A DNA stretch of 64,000 bases from Nitrosarchaeum sp. (lineage in GTDB: Archaea > Thermoproteota > Nitrososphaeria > Nitrososphaerales > Nitrosopumilaceae). Made by a program: the position numbers and the translations under genes. Positions 26,690-36,212 of this stretch are shown piece by piece; the first letter of the stretch is position 1, and the number at the start of each line of letters is the position of its first letter. The stretch covers positions 1 through 64,000 of the forward strand of contig NZ_JAILWF010000006.1 of assembly GCF_025699065.1 (NCBI RefSeq), given 5' to 3'. A model generated the notes under the pieces. The model worked only from the letters and a program-made list of their open reading frames with translations. It was not told the origin of the DNA and made no database searches.

Positions 26690-26699
26690 GTATTAATAC
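26690..26699. promoter_or_regulatory. 10-bp palindrome upstream of small-protein promoter
   Basis: GTATTAATAC is a perfect palindrome placed just before the TATA-like ATATTTTATAC (26705-26714) and between divergent genes. It is a candidate operator or extended promoter element; short AT-rich palindromes also arise by chance. Confidence 0.3.
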
Positions 26700-26728
26700 T
26701 ACGAATATTTTATACAAATTTAGGTAAA

Positions 26729-26938
26729 ATGGGTACTATGCAAGCAATCGAAAAACTTGAAAATTCAAACCAAGGAATTCAAGTAATTTTAGACCACCTT
26801 GCAGAACAACTATCTGACATAAAGCAAGATCCAAGATTAGAAGGACTGGTAGATGATCTGGAGAATCTATTTCATGCATATCTCAAAACATGGATGAAAA
26901 GCAACACTGATGTAATTACGATGCTAAAAGAACAATAG
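26729..26938 (+). CDS. Small helical hypothetical protein, 69 aa
   Basis: The protein is almost entirely helical, rich in charged residues and without cysteines or membrane segments; the family is not recognised. A TATA-like box at 26705-26714 would start transcription near 26735, so the second ATG at 26738 (MQAIEK) may be the true leaderless start. It lies 39 bp ahead of the nitroreductase gene on the same strand and may be co-transcribed. Confidence 0.6.
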   Translation: MGTMQAIEKLENSNQGIQVILDHLAEQLSDIKQDPRLEGLVDDLENLFHAYLKTWMKSNTDVITMLKEQ

Positions 26939-26977
26939 AATCTCTCAAGTTAAATTTGGAAAGATTTTACAAAAACC

Positions 26978-27577
26978 ATGGATACATTTGACGCAATAAA
27001 ATCAAGAAGATCAATTAAGAGTTTTCAAAATTATACAATGAGTAAAGAAGAGATTAATCAATTATTGGAAGCTGCCATTTTATCTCCAACATCATACAAC
27101 ATCCAGAATTGGCGATTTGTCATTGTGACAAAACAGGAGATCAAAGACAAGCTTTGCGCTTTATCATATGGTCAGAAACAAGTGGCAGAAGCCTCTTTGG
27201 TAATTATTTTATGTGCTGACTTGAAAGCATGGGACAAAGATCCTGAACAATACTGGATAAACATTCCAGAAGGCCCACGTCAATCCATTGCAAAAGCAAT
27301 AAGACAATCATATGCTGGAAATCCAACACTTGAAAAAGATGAGGCAATGCGTTCCTGTGGATTTGCAGCTCAAACTATAATGCTTGCAGCAAAAGCAATG
27401 GGTTATGACACTTGCCCTATGGAGGGATTTGATTTTGGAAAAGTTGGCAATCTGATTAATCTGCCATCTGATCATATCATATCTATGATGGTAGTTGTTG
27501 GCAAAAAAGCAAAAGATGCTGCTCCTAGAGGTGGACAGTTACCATTATCTAAAGTAGTCTTTGAAGATCATTTTTAG
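26978..27577 (+). CDS. Nitroreductase-family flavoprotein
   Basis: The 199-residue protein has the FMN-binding start SRRSIKSFQ, the SPTSYNIQNWRFVIV block and the late GYDTCPMEGFD segment, as in NfsB/Nox-type oxidoreductases that use NAD(P)H and FMN. The natural substrate cannot be told; members reduce quinones, flavins or nitro compounds. The ORF converges on a small zinc-ribbon gene and overlaps its end by four bases. Confidence 0.9.
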   Translation: MDTFDAIKSRRSIKSFQNYTMSKEEINQLLEAAILSPTSYNIQNWRFVIVTKQEIKDKLCALSYGQKQVAEASLVIILCADLKAWDKDPEQYWINIPEGPRQSIAKAIRQSYAGNPTLEKDEAMRSCGFAAQTIMLAAKAMGYDTCPMEGFDFGKVGNLINLPSDHIISMMVVVGKKAKDAAPRGGQLPLSKVVFEDHF

Positions 27578-27777
27578 TGGTTTGAGAAAGGATATTTTTC
27601 ATCACATTTACTACATCTATCATGCATTCCTTTAGCCGGTTTTGTTAATCCACAAAATTCACAATATCGCATAATTCCAAGATCAATTGCCTTTTTGGAG
27701 CATCTTGATTGCTCTTCTGAGGAATGTTTGTCATTTGATTTGCCACACATTGGACATAGCTCATCTAAATCAGTCAA
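27574..27777 (-). CDS. Small zinc-ribbon protein, 67 aa
   Basis: Six cysteines are arranged as CPMC, a single C in SRCSKK, then CEFC and CSKC near the end. The last two pairs look like one zinc ribbon (YCEFCGLTK to DRCSKCDEKYP), and the first pair may belong to a second site. The fold suggests nucleic-acid or protein binding. No family name can be given. Confidence 0.7.
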   Translation of the reverse strand: MTDLDELCPMCGKSNDKHSSEEQSRCSKKAIDLGIMRYCEFCGLTKPAKGMHDRCSKCDEKYPFSNH

Positions 27778-27938
27778 TGACTGATTCGCTTTATGTGGTA
27801 TTTTTATTGTTAACTATGCAAAACTAGTTATTTTAAAAATATTCAAATCATCATGAATCGATTAATTTGACCAATTTGGACTGGAAAAAATAAAAAAAAT
27901 TCCATCCTTCTTATCTTTCTCGTCTGATAGATAATATT

Positions 27939-28025
27939 ATGACATCAGAAAAATGTGAATGCATCCTTTGCAGTTTCATTACCAATTCTGTTTCAGACAA
28001 TGTTCAAATCTATGATTCTGAATAA
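27939..28025 (+). CDS. Tiny Cys-rich protein, 28 aa (candidate)
   Basis: An ATG at 27939 opens 28 codons with the motif C-E-C-I-L-C near the N-terminus. The reading is short, but other tiny Cys proteins lie close by, and the ORF ends three bases before the rhodanese stop on the opposite strand. It could be a metal-binding peptide. It may also be chance. Confidence 0.35.
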   Translation: MTSEKCECILCSFITNSVSDNVQIYDSE

Positions 28026-28028
28026 AAT

Positions 28029-28319
28029 TTAGAGCCAAGAAGAATATCCACCATCAAGTGTAATTGCGTAAAATCCTTCTTTTGTCAACTCATCAGCTGC
28101 GATGTTTCCCCGATATCCAGAACTGCAATACGTGCAGATCTTTTTGTCTCGCATATCTTCAATCTGTTTTTTCTTTGCATTACGAATTGCCAACCCTAAA
28201 GGCATATGAACAGAGTCTTCAATTATTCCTCCCTTTAATTCATCAATTTCACGAACATCAATTATTACAAAATCATTTTTTTGAGACATTAGCTCTTTTG
28301 CTGTAATCTTGTCTGCCAT
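28029..28319 (-). CDS. Single-domain rhodanese-like sulfurtransferase
   Basis: The 96-residue protein is one complete rhodanese domain: the N-terminal IIDVREIDELKGG, the HMPLG motif and the active loop C65-S-S-G-Y-R70 with the persulfide cysteine. A second cysteine (Cys62) lies three residues before. It may move sulfur between donors and acceptors; the physiological partner is not evident. Confidence 0.88.
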   Translation of the reverse strand: MADKITAKELMSQKNDFVIIDVREIDELKGGIIEDSVHMPLGLAIRNAKKKQIEDMRDKKICTYCSSGYRGNIAADELTKEGFYAITLDGGYSSWL

Positions 28320-28390
28320 TAATTGTTTTATGAGTACTGCAATTTATTTTTGTTCCAAATGTTTAAGAATATCATGAATTTAGATCATTC

Positions 28391-28492
28391 ATGGCCCAAA
28401 GTAAATGTCCTTACTGTAGCTCACTATTTGAAAACAATGAAGTATTATCAAAACACATAGACAAAGTACACAATGCTGCAGAACCGATCTAG
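28391..28492 (+). CDS. Tiny C2H2 zinc-finger protein, 33 aa
   Basis: The 33 codons encode CPYC near the start and a H-x4-H pair (KHIDKVH) twelve residues later, a complete C2H2 finger and little else. Such mini-fingers are known in archaea and probably bind nucleic acid. The gene starts with ATG about 70 bases from the divergent rhodanese start. Confidence 0.7.
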   Translation: MAQSKCPYCSSLFENNEVLSKHIDKVHNAAEPI

Positions 28493-28610
28493 TCTTTTTG
28501 GGTAAAAAGATTGACTCGTTGTCACAACTAATATTTCGTAATTTTACTTCTATGAATTCGGACTAGGAAGTTTTTAAAAATTTTAAATCAAACAAAATAA
28601 CACCTATTTT

Positions 28611-28712
28611 GTGAAACCTCAATCATGTAGAAACTGTGGAAAAGAGTTACATCAAAATCAAAGAGTTTGCCCTAGTTGTGGTAGGGATACGGGTTATGAT
28701 GATGTGGAATAA
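28611..28712 (+). CDS. Tiny zinc-ribbon protein, 33 aa
   Basis: A GTG start gives a product with two CxxC knuckles, CRNC and CPSC, separated by 13 residues, and an acidic tail (DDVE). This is a minimal zinc ribbon. A TATA-like TTTTTAAAAATTTTAAATC about 40 bases upstream could drive it. Confidence 0.6.
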   Translation: MKPQSCRNCGKELHQNQRVCPSCGRDTGYDDVE

Positions 28713-28840
28713 TTTTTGAAACTAAATTTATTGTTTTTAATGAATGAATTTCAAAATTAATACATAATTCATCTAAAACATTAAAAATCAATATAGAAAA
28801 TTATGATTCAGATTATATACAATAAAAGATAATTATCTAT

Positions 28841-29347
28841 ATGGTAAGTACACCTATTTGGATTGCAATCATAATTGGTGTTTTCTTCCTAGGAATTGGT
28901 GTAAGTTATGCGCATTTTGCCAGCACTTATGATCCAATGTCTATGAAATTTCAAAATCAAGAATTGTTTAATCAAATGATGTCAAATAATCCAAAGATGT
29001 CTCAACAGTGGATGAATTCAGATATGATGAATCAACAACAAATGATGAATGATCCACAGTTTAGGCAACAAATGTTTCAACAAATGATGCAAAACCATGA
29101 TGACATGATGGAATGGATGGCAAAAGATCCGAAACATATCGAGCAGATGTCAAAGATAATGAAAGATGATCACATGTTTATGTCAAAAATGATGTCTGCA
29201 ATGATGAATGATCCTGATTTAAGATTACAAATGATGGGTCACATGTCAGAAAATCCTGAAGCATTCAAAGAAATGATGAACATGATGGGTTCAAACATGA
29301 CATATCCCATGGGTTCTGGAATGAATCAACAAATGATGCATCCATAA
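28841..29347 (+). CDS. Methionine-rich membrane-anchored protein
   Basis: The 168-residue protein has one N-terminal hydrophobic segment (about 6-24) followed by a region in which about 37 of 168 residues are methionine, often as MM pairs with Asn, Gln, His and Asp between them. The segment could be an uncleaved signal anchor, leaving the Met-rich part outside the cell. Methionine- and histidine-rich extracellular domains often bind Cu(I). Copper handling would suit an ammonia oxidiser, whose monooxygenase and electron carriers need copper. The link is inference; no homologous family is claimed. Confidence 0.75.
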   Translation: MVSTPIWIAIIIGVFFLGIGVSYAHFASTYDPMSMKFQNQELFNQMMSNNPKMSQQWMNSDMMNQQQMMNDPQFRQQMFQQMMQNHDDMMEWMAKDPKHIEQMSKIMKDDHMFMSKMMSAMMNDPDLRLQMMGHMSENPEAFKEMMNMMGSNMTYPMGSGMNQQMMHP

Positions 29348-29439
29348 AGTAATTTTAATTTTGTAAATGAAATTATCTAATTCAAAGCATGCCACAAACT
29401 AGAAAATATTTACAAATATTCCCAGATGCATACTAAGTC

Positions 29440-29565
29440 ATGCAATCTGCAAGTCCGACCAAAGACCTAGTTAGTCATACTTCGTGGGTAGAAGACCAAT
29501 ATCCTTTTCTATCTATGTCTGCGTTGATGGTTTCGGATCTTTTTCGAAGGATGGTGAAAAAATGA
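29440..29565 (+). CDS. Small protein, 41 aa (candidate)
   Basis: An ATG at 29440 opens 41 codons giving a compact, mixed-charge peptide with aromatic and methionine residues (HTSWVEDQYPFLSMSALM) and a basic end (RRMVKK). It stands in the otherwise gene-free stretch between the Met-rich gene and leuS and is less AT-rich than its surroundings. Both points support a gene. I recognise no family. Confidence 0.45.
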   Translation: MQSASPTKDLVSHTSWVEDQYPFLSMSALMVSDLFRRMVKK

Positions 29566-29639
29566 AACCGAAATACAAGAAAACAAAATTTGGCATCTGG
29601 CCTGAATAGTGCATTGAATAATTCATGATTTGTCGAAAA

Positions 29640-32519
29640 TTATTCAATCAATATTGCAGGTTTGAATGGCCTTGCATGTCTTGCCTTTGATTTGGGATCA
29701 TAGATGTTTTCATCTGATTCTGAGAAAACATCAATGTCCACCCCAAATTCCTTCTTTCCAATGTCTGTTAATTCATTTGCCAAAAATTTTTTCTCATCAA
29801 ATTCTTTTGATTCTAATTTCATCTGTCTGATTTCAGATGGTTCTGATAAGATATCTTTGATTGTCTTTTGTACAAAGTCTGGTATTTTTTTAACATCTGA
29901 AGTTTCTGGATTCGAAATTAATTCCTTCATAACAATTCCCATGTTTGTCTGTCCTGATGTGACTTTTTCTAAAATAGAATGATATACTCTAGATTTGAAT
30001 GAATCAGCAGTATAGATTGTAATTTTTTTTGGAGTAATTTTTGTTACCTTAAGAATATTTGAAATATCATCAATTAGTAATTTTAACAACTCTTCGGATT
30101 GAATTGCAGACGCATTGATGCTCTCTTCAGAATATTTTGGCCATTGAGATGTTGATGCTAAATCAGAATGTCCTAATTTTTCCCACATCTCTTCAGATAT
30201 GTGTGGTGCAAATGGTGATAACATTGCAACACGTACTGAATTAATCTGATGTAAAATTCCTGAAATGTTTGTCCTATTTTTTGCATTTGCTCTTTTTGTG
30301 TACCAGTTAAGTTCAGATTCAAATGAAAACAAGATATCATGTAATGCTTCTCTTAATCTCATTTTTTCTATTGAATTGGTAACTTGAGAGATCATGCTCT
30401 GGGTTTTAGATAAAATCCACTTGTCTTCAGCCTCTAAATTATTGATTTTTTCTGCTTTTAGCCTTGAACATTCATTGTATAATGATTCTAGTTTATTTTG
30501 AATGCCTGAGACTGATTCCATATTAAAATCAGCGTCTTGGAGTAATTCAGCTGATATGATAATGGCTAATCTTATGGGGTCTGCGCCATAATCTTGAATT
30601 GCCTTTCGCAATGGTATGATATTTCCCATACTCTTTGACATTTTAGAACCGTTCATCAATACTGAACCATTAACTACAATCTCTTTTGGCCAATTGTTTT
30701 CAGGAAATATTGCAACATGATTCAAAACAAAAAACGTCAAGTGATTTGGAACCAAATCTCGTCCTGAATGTCTTGAATCCACTGGATAAAAGTAGTCAAA
30801 TTCTTTTTTGATTTGATTAATTACATCGACTGTTAATTCTGTAATTGACGATACCTTGTTTGCATCACCTTTGCCCAAGAAAATATAATCAAAAAATTCT
30901 GGAGATAATTTTTCAGCCTTTAGTGTTCCATCATTTACAAATTTTGAAATTATATAGTATGCCATGTAAATTACAGAATCTGATAGACTTTCTACAATCC
31001 AGTCCTTATCCCATGGTAGTTTGGTTCCAAGTCCATGCTGTCTTGCACAAGCTCGCTCTCGAAGCCATCCAATTACATAGTTAAACTCTGCTCTAATCTC
31101 TTGTGGTAAAATATTCATCACATCAAAACATTTGGTAGCTAGTTCTTTCCAGTCTTTATCGCCATAATTTAAGAACCATTGATTGTTAAGAACTTTGACT
31201 ACACATTCTGCACCGCATCTACATCGAACAGGAGTGTTTGTTAGTTCTAGTAAAATATCTGCATGCTTGTTTTTGATTAACCATTCCTTGATTGTATCTT
31301 TAGCATATGCTACTTTGATTCCTGCAAATTGTTCTGTATTTTGTTTCAATTTTCCGCCGTAGAACTCCTTTCCATAAACTTCTTTTGTCGCATCTTCTAG
31401 TTTTGGATCACTTTGATTTACGACACCAAATTTCTCAACTGTTTCTTTTGCTGGATTTTCTCCAAATCCTTCAGTCTGAATAATTGAGATTGGGGTAATT
31501 TTGGCTACTTTTAAGGCTAATTCGGGCTCAATTTTGGACTTTTTGAGATCTTCTAATGCTTGATAATCAAATGGCGCATGGGCTGGAACTGACATTACCA
31601 TTCCAGTACCAGTACCACTTTCAACAAAACTGGCTGGAAGCATTAGGATTGAATCATTTCTATGTGAGACGGTAACTGATTTTCCGATCAATTCTACGCC
31701 TTTTATCTCACCATCATATGTGATTTTTTTATCCAAAAATTCTAGCTTGTATGCACATTCTTTACTTACAATCCATTTTTCATTACCTACTGTAATTTTC
31801 TTGTAAATTATTTCTGGATTTACCCAGAGATTTACAACACCAAAGATTGTTTCAGGTCGAAGTGTTGCAGTTGGAATGATGTAATCTTCATACTTAAATT
31901 TAATTAAAATATATTCAGTAAAGTCTGGCTCTACATCTCCTAGAGTGTCATGTTGTGAAACTGGATTTTGATCCTTTGGACACCAGCCAACTGGATGAGA
32001 ACCTTGAATGATTAGTTTTTTCTCCCGTAATGTTTTGATTTGCCACTCGATAAATTTACTGTATACGGGATCAATTGTGGTAAACTCTCGTCTCCAGTCA
32101 ATCGAATATCCCATTTCAATCATTCCTGTTTTGATTTCTTTGTGAAAGTAATCTGCAATCTTTACTGGTTCTACAAATGTCTTGATTGATTCTTCTGGTA
32201 CTCCGTAAAGATTTTTTAAATTCTCGATAATTTCTTTGTCGTTTGCCTCTACTCTTTTTGCCATTCCAAGTATTGGAGTTCCAGTGTAGTGAAACGCCAT
32301 TGGAAACAAAACATTGAATCCTTTCATTCTGTAGAATCTTGCATGAACATCAGCTAATGTGTATGTTCTTCCATGTCCGATGTGTTGAGGTGAGTTTGGA
32401 TATGGGTATGCAACTGTTATGAATTTTTTTTCTTTTTCGCTAGGATCTGTTTCAAAGTCTTTAGAGTCATTCCATCTCTTCCTCCACTTTGATTCAATCT
32501 CATTCCATCTTATTTCCAT
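29640..32519 (-). CDS. leuS: Leucyl-tRNA synthetase, archaeal type
   Basis: This class I synthetase attaches leucine to tRNA-Leu. The 959 residues show the HIGH-like HIGHG at 46-50, a large inserted editing domain (about 200-420) with LRPETIFG and GTGTGMVMSVPAHAPFD, and the KMSKS motif at residues 626-630. The long C-terminal region is typical of archaeal/eukaryotic LeuRS. The gene lies four bases downstream of alaS on the same strand, so both synthetases are probably made from one mRNA. Confidence 0.96.
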   Translation of the reverse strand: MEIRWNEIESKWRKRWNDSKDFETDPSEKEKKFITVAYPYPNSPQHIGHGRTYTLADVHARFYRMKGFNVLFPMAFHYTGTPILGMAKRVEANDKEIIENLKNLYGVPEESIKTFVEPVKIADYFHKEIKTGMIEMGYSIDWRREFTTIDPVYSKFIEWQIKTLREKKLIIQGSHPVGWCPKDQNPVSQHDTLGDVEPDFTEYILIKFKYEDYIIPTATLRPETIFGVVNLWVNPEIIYKKITVGNEKWIVSKECAYKLEFLDKKITYDGEIKGVELIGKSVTVSHRNDSILMLPASFVESGTGTGMVMSVPAHAPFDYQALEDLKKSKIEPELALKVAKITPISIIQTEGFGENPAKETVEKFGVVNQSDPKLEDATKEVYGKEFYGGKLKQNTEQFAGIKVAYAKDTIKEWLIKNKHADILLELTNTPVRCRCGAECVVKVLNNQWFLNYGDKDWKELATKCFDVMNILPQEIRAEFNYVIGWLRERACARQHGLGTKLPWDKDWIVESLSDSVIYMAYYIISKFVNDGTLKAEKLSPEFFDYIFLGKGDANKVSSITELTVDVINQIKKEFDYFYPVDSRHSGRDLVPNHLTFFVLNHVAIFPENNWPKEIVVNGSVLMNGSKMSKSMGNIIPLRKAIQDYGADPIRLAIIISAELLQDADFNMESVSGIQNKLESLYNECSRLKAEKINNLEAEDKWILSKTQSMISQVTNSIEKMRLREALHDILFSFESELNWYTKRANAKNRTNISGILHQINSVRVAMLSPFAPHISEEMWEKLGHSDLASTSQWPKYSEESINASAIQSEELLKLLIDDISNILKVTKITPKKITIYTADSFKSRVYHSILEKVTSGQTNMGIVMKELISNPETSDVKKIPDFVQKTIKDILSEPSEIRQMKLESKEFDEKKFLANELTDIGKKEFGVDIDVFSESDENIYDPKSKARHARPFKPAILIE

Positions 32520-32523
32520 AATA

Positions 32524-35214
32524 TCATCCTAAAATCATTGATTTTGCTTTGGCTATTGCGTCGTTTATTTTAGATGTGTCTTTTCCTCCTCCCTGAGCAA
32601 ATTTGGCATCTCCGCCTCCTGCTCCACCTAGTATTTCAGCCACAGATTTGGCAATATTTCCGGCATTTTTGCTCTTTGAGGCCTCATCTCCAGAATATGC
32701 TATTACTCGAATCGTTGGACCTGATTCGAAAATTCCGACATATACTGAATTCGGATTATCCTTGACTAGTTTTTTACCAAAGTTCATGTGGAAAAATTCG
32801 TCATACTGTTTTGAATTTGTAAAACATGATTTTATTTTATCTACATTAATTTCGATTTCATCTATGACTCCATTACTTGATTGAGCTGTAACTTGTTCTA
32901 ATAAAACAGGAATCTTTTCTTTTGCCTTTTGCTTTTCTTCTTCTCTTTGTTTGTCTTTTAGCTCTTTTTGCTTTTCTTCTTGTATTCTTTTTGCGTTTTC
33001 AATCTCTTGTTGTTTTACATATTCTTTGGCAGTCGGACCTGAGACAAATTCCAATCTAACAACACCATCTTGAATTCTCTTAGTCTTTGTTATCTTGATT
33101 AATTCAACTTCTTTTGTCTTTTTGACATGTGTTCCACCACAAGCTTCAACATCAAAGTCTTCAATTGATACGATTCTAACTGACTTTACTGGAACTACAC
33201 CTCCCTGATAAATTTTAAATCCATACTTTTGTTCTGCAGTTCCCCTGTCATAGTTTTGTATGGTTACTGTCATGTCTTTTGCAACAATATTGTTTGCAGC
33301 ATTTTCAATGTCCTGTACTTGCTTGTCAGTTAGTGAAGAATGATGAGTGATATCCAACCTTGCATGATCAGCTTCTTTGAATGCAGAGTGCTGCCATATC
33401 CAAGAACCTAATACTCCTCTAGCTGATGAGTTTAGTATGTGAGTGCTGGTATGATTCTTTGTAATGTTTGATCTTCGAAGTGAATCTACTTTGCACTTTA
33501 CTACCTCGCCTTGTTTTGGAATTACTCCTTCTATCTCATGAACTATGACTCCACCGTGTTTGTTTACATCAATTACTTTTGAGCCTGCAATGATACCATA
33601 GTCTGGCTCTTGTCCACCACCTCTTGCATAAAATGAGGTTCTATCAAGCACAACAGATTTATCAAAAACTTTGAGGACCTTTGCATCAAACTCCATTGGA
33701 TCATCTTTGTAAAAGAGCATCTCGGTTTCTGGAAGATCATCAAGTGGAAGTTGTTCAATGTCTTTTTTCTTGTCTGACTGGTGAAGATCTGATAATTTTG
33801 CATAAAATGATGAGGGAATTTCAGATATTACGTCAATTTCTCTTAGATACTCTGGTGTAATTCCATCTGATTCGTATAAAGTGATTAACTCATCTACTGT
33901 TGGCGCTCTGCCTTTTCCTTTAAGGCGTTCTGCCATCTTTCCCATTCTTACCTTTGATTCAACATATCTTTCTGATTCTAATTTCAAAATGGTCTTGACA
34001 TCTTGTCTCTTTTCATCTAATTCAGGATATGTGTCTCTGAGATAATCAATATGCATATCTACTAACTCATCGATATCCAGCTTGAGATTCATTCTATCTA
34101 TTGTTCCATTGATTCGTCTTAACATCATTCTTAGATTATAACCTCCGCCAACATTGCTTGGTAATGCACCATCAGTAATTGCAAATATCAGAGTTCTAAG
34201 ATGATCTGCAATTAGATACATTCCTTCAAGTGGTGTGATGATTCGATTGACTTGATCTTGTGTTAGTCCAGCTGTTTTTACGGCATTTTTTCTTACTTCA
34301 ATCAAGTCGTCATGAATCTCTAGATTCTTTGCAATTGCGGTAAAGTATTTTCGTAACATCTCAGAATCTGAATCAATTCCAATCTTTTCAAACAGATGAT
34401 TAGTGATTGGACCAAAGCAGCAGTCATATGCAGTAGGAGTTCCCTTTGTAATCCAGGCAAATCGCTCAAGACCTGCACCCATATCGATAATCTTTTGATC
34501 TAGAATGGTGTGTTTTCCCAACTCACCTTGAAATTCAGTAAATACGGCATTTCCTAGTTCTAATCCTCTGACAAAATATTCTAGTGAAGAACCAAAAGAG
34601 CCACCGCCTGCCCACACATCTTCAACAAAAACCACTTCTTCTTTTTTAATTCCAAACTGCTCTGTCAATAATCTAAAGTCTAAATCAACACATTCATCTT
34701 TCCAGTATCCTTGTGCATTTGGAATACTATGTTGTCCAATCATACAAAAGCTAGAAAAATGTCTGCCAGTTACTCCGACATTTTCCAAATCCTTGAATCT
34801 CAAACAAGTTTGTGGCACTACAAGTGGATTTGCAGGAAACTCAAAGACTACTTTTGAACCCATTATTCTTTGAAAATCAACAATTGATGCAATAGTAAAG
34901 TATAGATCGTCTCGCCATCTACAAACAACTGGATATCTTGAAACTGATGTGTGGTTGTTTTTTACAAAAAATGATTCTACTTCTTTCCAGGCCTGTGTGT
35001 AGTCAAATCTCTTTTTAGTTGGTGGATCTCCTATGAATGAATAAGTATCGTCTGCATCATCAGGACATAATCCTCTCTGCGAATCCAGAGTCCAAAAATA
35101 TCTTTTACACTTTAAGCATGATTTTCTAACAAATCCTTGTTCTTCAAATAACTTGACCTTATAGTATCTGTCTGGGTCAGATGAAAATTCATTCAGAATT
35201 TCTTTTTTATCCAA
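32524..35214 (-). CDS. alaS: Alanyl-tRNA synthetase, archaeal type
   Basis: The 896-residue class II synthetase has the archaeal N-terminal Cys pair (C33-x2-C36), the catalytic domain with RWRDDLYFTIASIVDF, the editing domain with HTSTHILNSS and the metal-binding EACGGTHV, and a coiled-coil stretch rich in Lys, Glu and Gln (about 745-790) followed by the C-terminal domain with GGAGGGDAKFAQGGG. It charges tRNA-Ala and clears mischarged serine or glycine. It precedes leuS. Confidence 0.96.
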   Translation of the reverse strand: MDKKEILNEFSSDPDRYYKVKLFEEQGFVRKSCLKCKRYFWTLDSQRGLCPDDADDTYSFIGDPPTKKRFDYTQAWKEVESFFVKNNHTSVSRYPVVCRWRDDLYFTIASIVDFQRIMGSKVVFEFPANPLVVPQTCLRFKDLENVGVTGRHFSSFCMIGQHSIPNAQGYWKDECVDLDFRLLTEQFGIKKEEVVFVEDVWAGGGSFGSSLEYFVRGLELGNAVFTEFQGELGKHTILDQKIIDMGAGLERFAWITKGTPTAYDCCFGPITNHLFEKIGIDSDSEMLRKYFTAIAKNLEIHDDLIEVRKNAVKTAGLTQDQVNRIITPLEGMYLIADHLRTLIFAITDGALPSNVGGGYNLRMMLRRINGTIDRMNLKLDIDELVDMHIDYLRDTYPELDEKRQDVKTILKLESERYVESKVRMGKMAERLKGKGRAPTVDELITLYESDGITPEYLREIDVISEIPSSFYAKLSDLHQSDKKKDIEQLPLDDLPETEMLFYKDDPMEFDAKVLKVFDKSVVLDRTSFYARGGGQEPDYGIIAGSKVIDVNKHGGVIVHEIEGVIPKQGEVVKCKVDSLRRSNITKNHTSTHILNSSARGVLGSWIWQHSAFKEADHARLDITHHSSLTDKQVQDIENAANNIVAKDMTVTIQNYDRGTAEQKYGFKIYQGGVVPVKSVRIVSIEDFDVEACGGTHVKKTKEVELIKITKTKRIQDGVVRLEFVSGPTAKEYVKQQEIENAKRIQEEKQKELKDKQREEEKQKAKEKIPVLLEQVTAQSSNGVIDEIEINVDKIKSCFTNSKQYDEFFHMNFGKKLVKDNPNSVYVGIFESGPTIRVIAYSGDEASKSKNAGNIAKSVAEILGGAGGGDAKFAQGGGKDTSKINDAIAKAKSMILG

Positions 35215-35292
35215 CGAAGAACTTCTATTTGTCCAATATTAAGAATTGTCGATTAATAATACATTAAATAAACTGGCAATATCTTGCAAATT

Positions 35293-35802
35293 ATGTTTAA
35301 GAGAAAACCAGCATTACGAGAAGGGGTCCATGTTTTCTCTACTAAAAAAAATGGCGAATATTATGATTTTATCTTTGGAGTAATTACTGGCGTTGATGGC
35401 AGGAAAGTTGGTGTCAATGGAGTAATTGTCAATCCAGTAGGCCTGAAAAATAAAATTGCTCAGGGAAAAGCAGGTGAACGTTCCTCTGAGATTTTGGAGC
35501 ATCCAACACCTGATAATGTGGTTTTGGCCCTTGTGTATAGAGTAGAACATGAAAACTATGCTGAGGTATTAGATCTTGATAAAGACAAATGTGATTTGAT
35601 TCCGCCAAAAGTTTATGCAATTTTAGATGGATGGATTCGCGAGACTCTGCCTGAATTTATCAACAATGTATTGTCTTTGCCACCAGGTCCAGAAAGAGAT
35701 GAAGCTAAACGTGTCTTAAAACACAGAATGGAAACACTAGTTGATAAAAATCTAAAACGAACTCTTTATTCTGTTTGCCGAAGTCTGAAAATTCTAAACT
35801 AA
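35293..35802 (+). CDS. Conserved-looking hypothetical protein, 169 aa
   Basis: I do not recognise a family. The N-terminal half looks beta-rich (EGVHVFSTKKNGEYYDFIFG then VGVNGVIVNPVG) and the C-terminal half helical, with many Arg and Lys residues at the end. No signal or membrane segment is seen, so it is cytoplasmic, perhaps RNA-associated given the basic tail. I choose the ATG at 35293; a TTG at 35284 would add three residues. It is divergent from alaS. Confidence 0.65.
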   Translation: MFKRKPALREGVHVFSTKKNGEYYDFIFGVITGVDGRKVGVNGVIVNPVGLKNKIAQGKAGERSSEILEHPTPDNVVLALVYRVEHENYAEVLDLDKDKCDLIPPKVYAILDGWIRETLPEFINNVLSLPPGPERDEAKRVLKHRMETLVDKNLKRTLYSVCRSLKILN

Positions 35803-35957
35803 ACTTTTTTCTTTACACGTCATTTGTTGGATATCGAATCTAGAGTTTTAAGAAGGATTTTTTGGGATTTAAATCTCAAAATACCATTAATTTTGATAAT
35901 TTCATGCGTGAGTTAAATGGAATTAAATGGTCATGAAAAAAAATTCATTCTATATAA

Positions 35958-36206
35958 GACATTCACATTCAAAAAGATGTGAACAATAACAAGATGGAGA
36001 GATTTAACGGAGAATTTCGAGACAGAGAGAAAGTTACAAGAGGATTGAAAAAAGATGAATCATCATTGATTGATGGCTATCAGTTGTATCACAATTACAT
36101 TAGACCGCATATGGCGTTAGATGGAAAAACACCATCAGAAGCTTGTGGGATTACCATTCAGGGAGGAAATAAATGGAAAACGTTAATTCAAAATGCAAGT
36201 AGATAA
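35958..36206 (+). pseudogene. Transposase remnant, C-terminal end of a DDE (IS6-like) enzyme
   Basis: The frame encodes NNNKMERFNGEFRDREK, then YHNYIRPHMALDGKTPSEA, the C-terminal end of DDE transposases of the IS6-like/rve group (the catalytic Glu lies just before FRDRE or within MERFNGE). The frame is closed upstream by a TAA at 35955-35957, and no N-terminal part with the two catalytic Asp residues is found. So only about a quarter of a transposase remains. No terminal inverted repeats are obvious. It marks an old insertion. Confidence 0.75.
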
Positions 36207-36212
36207 TCTCAA

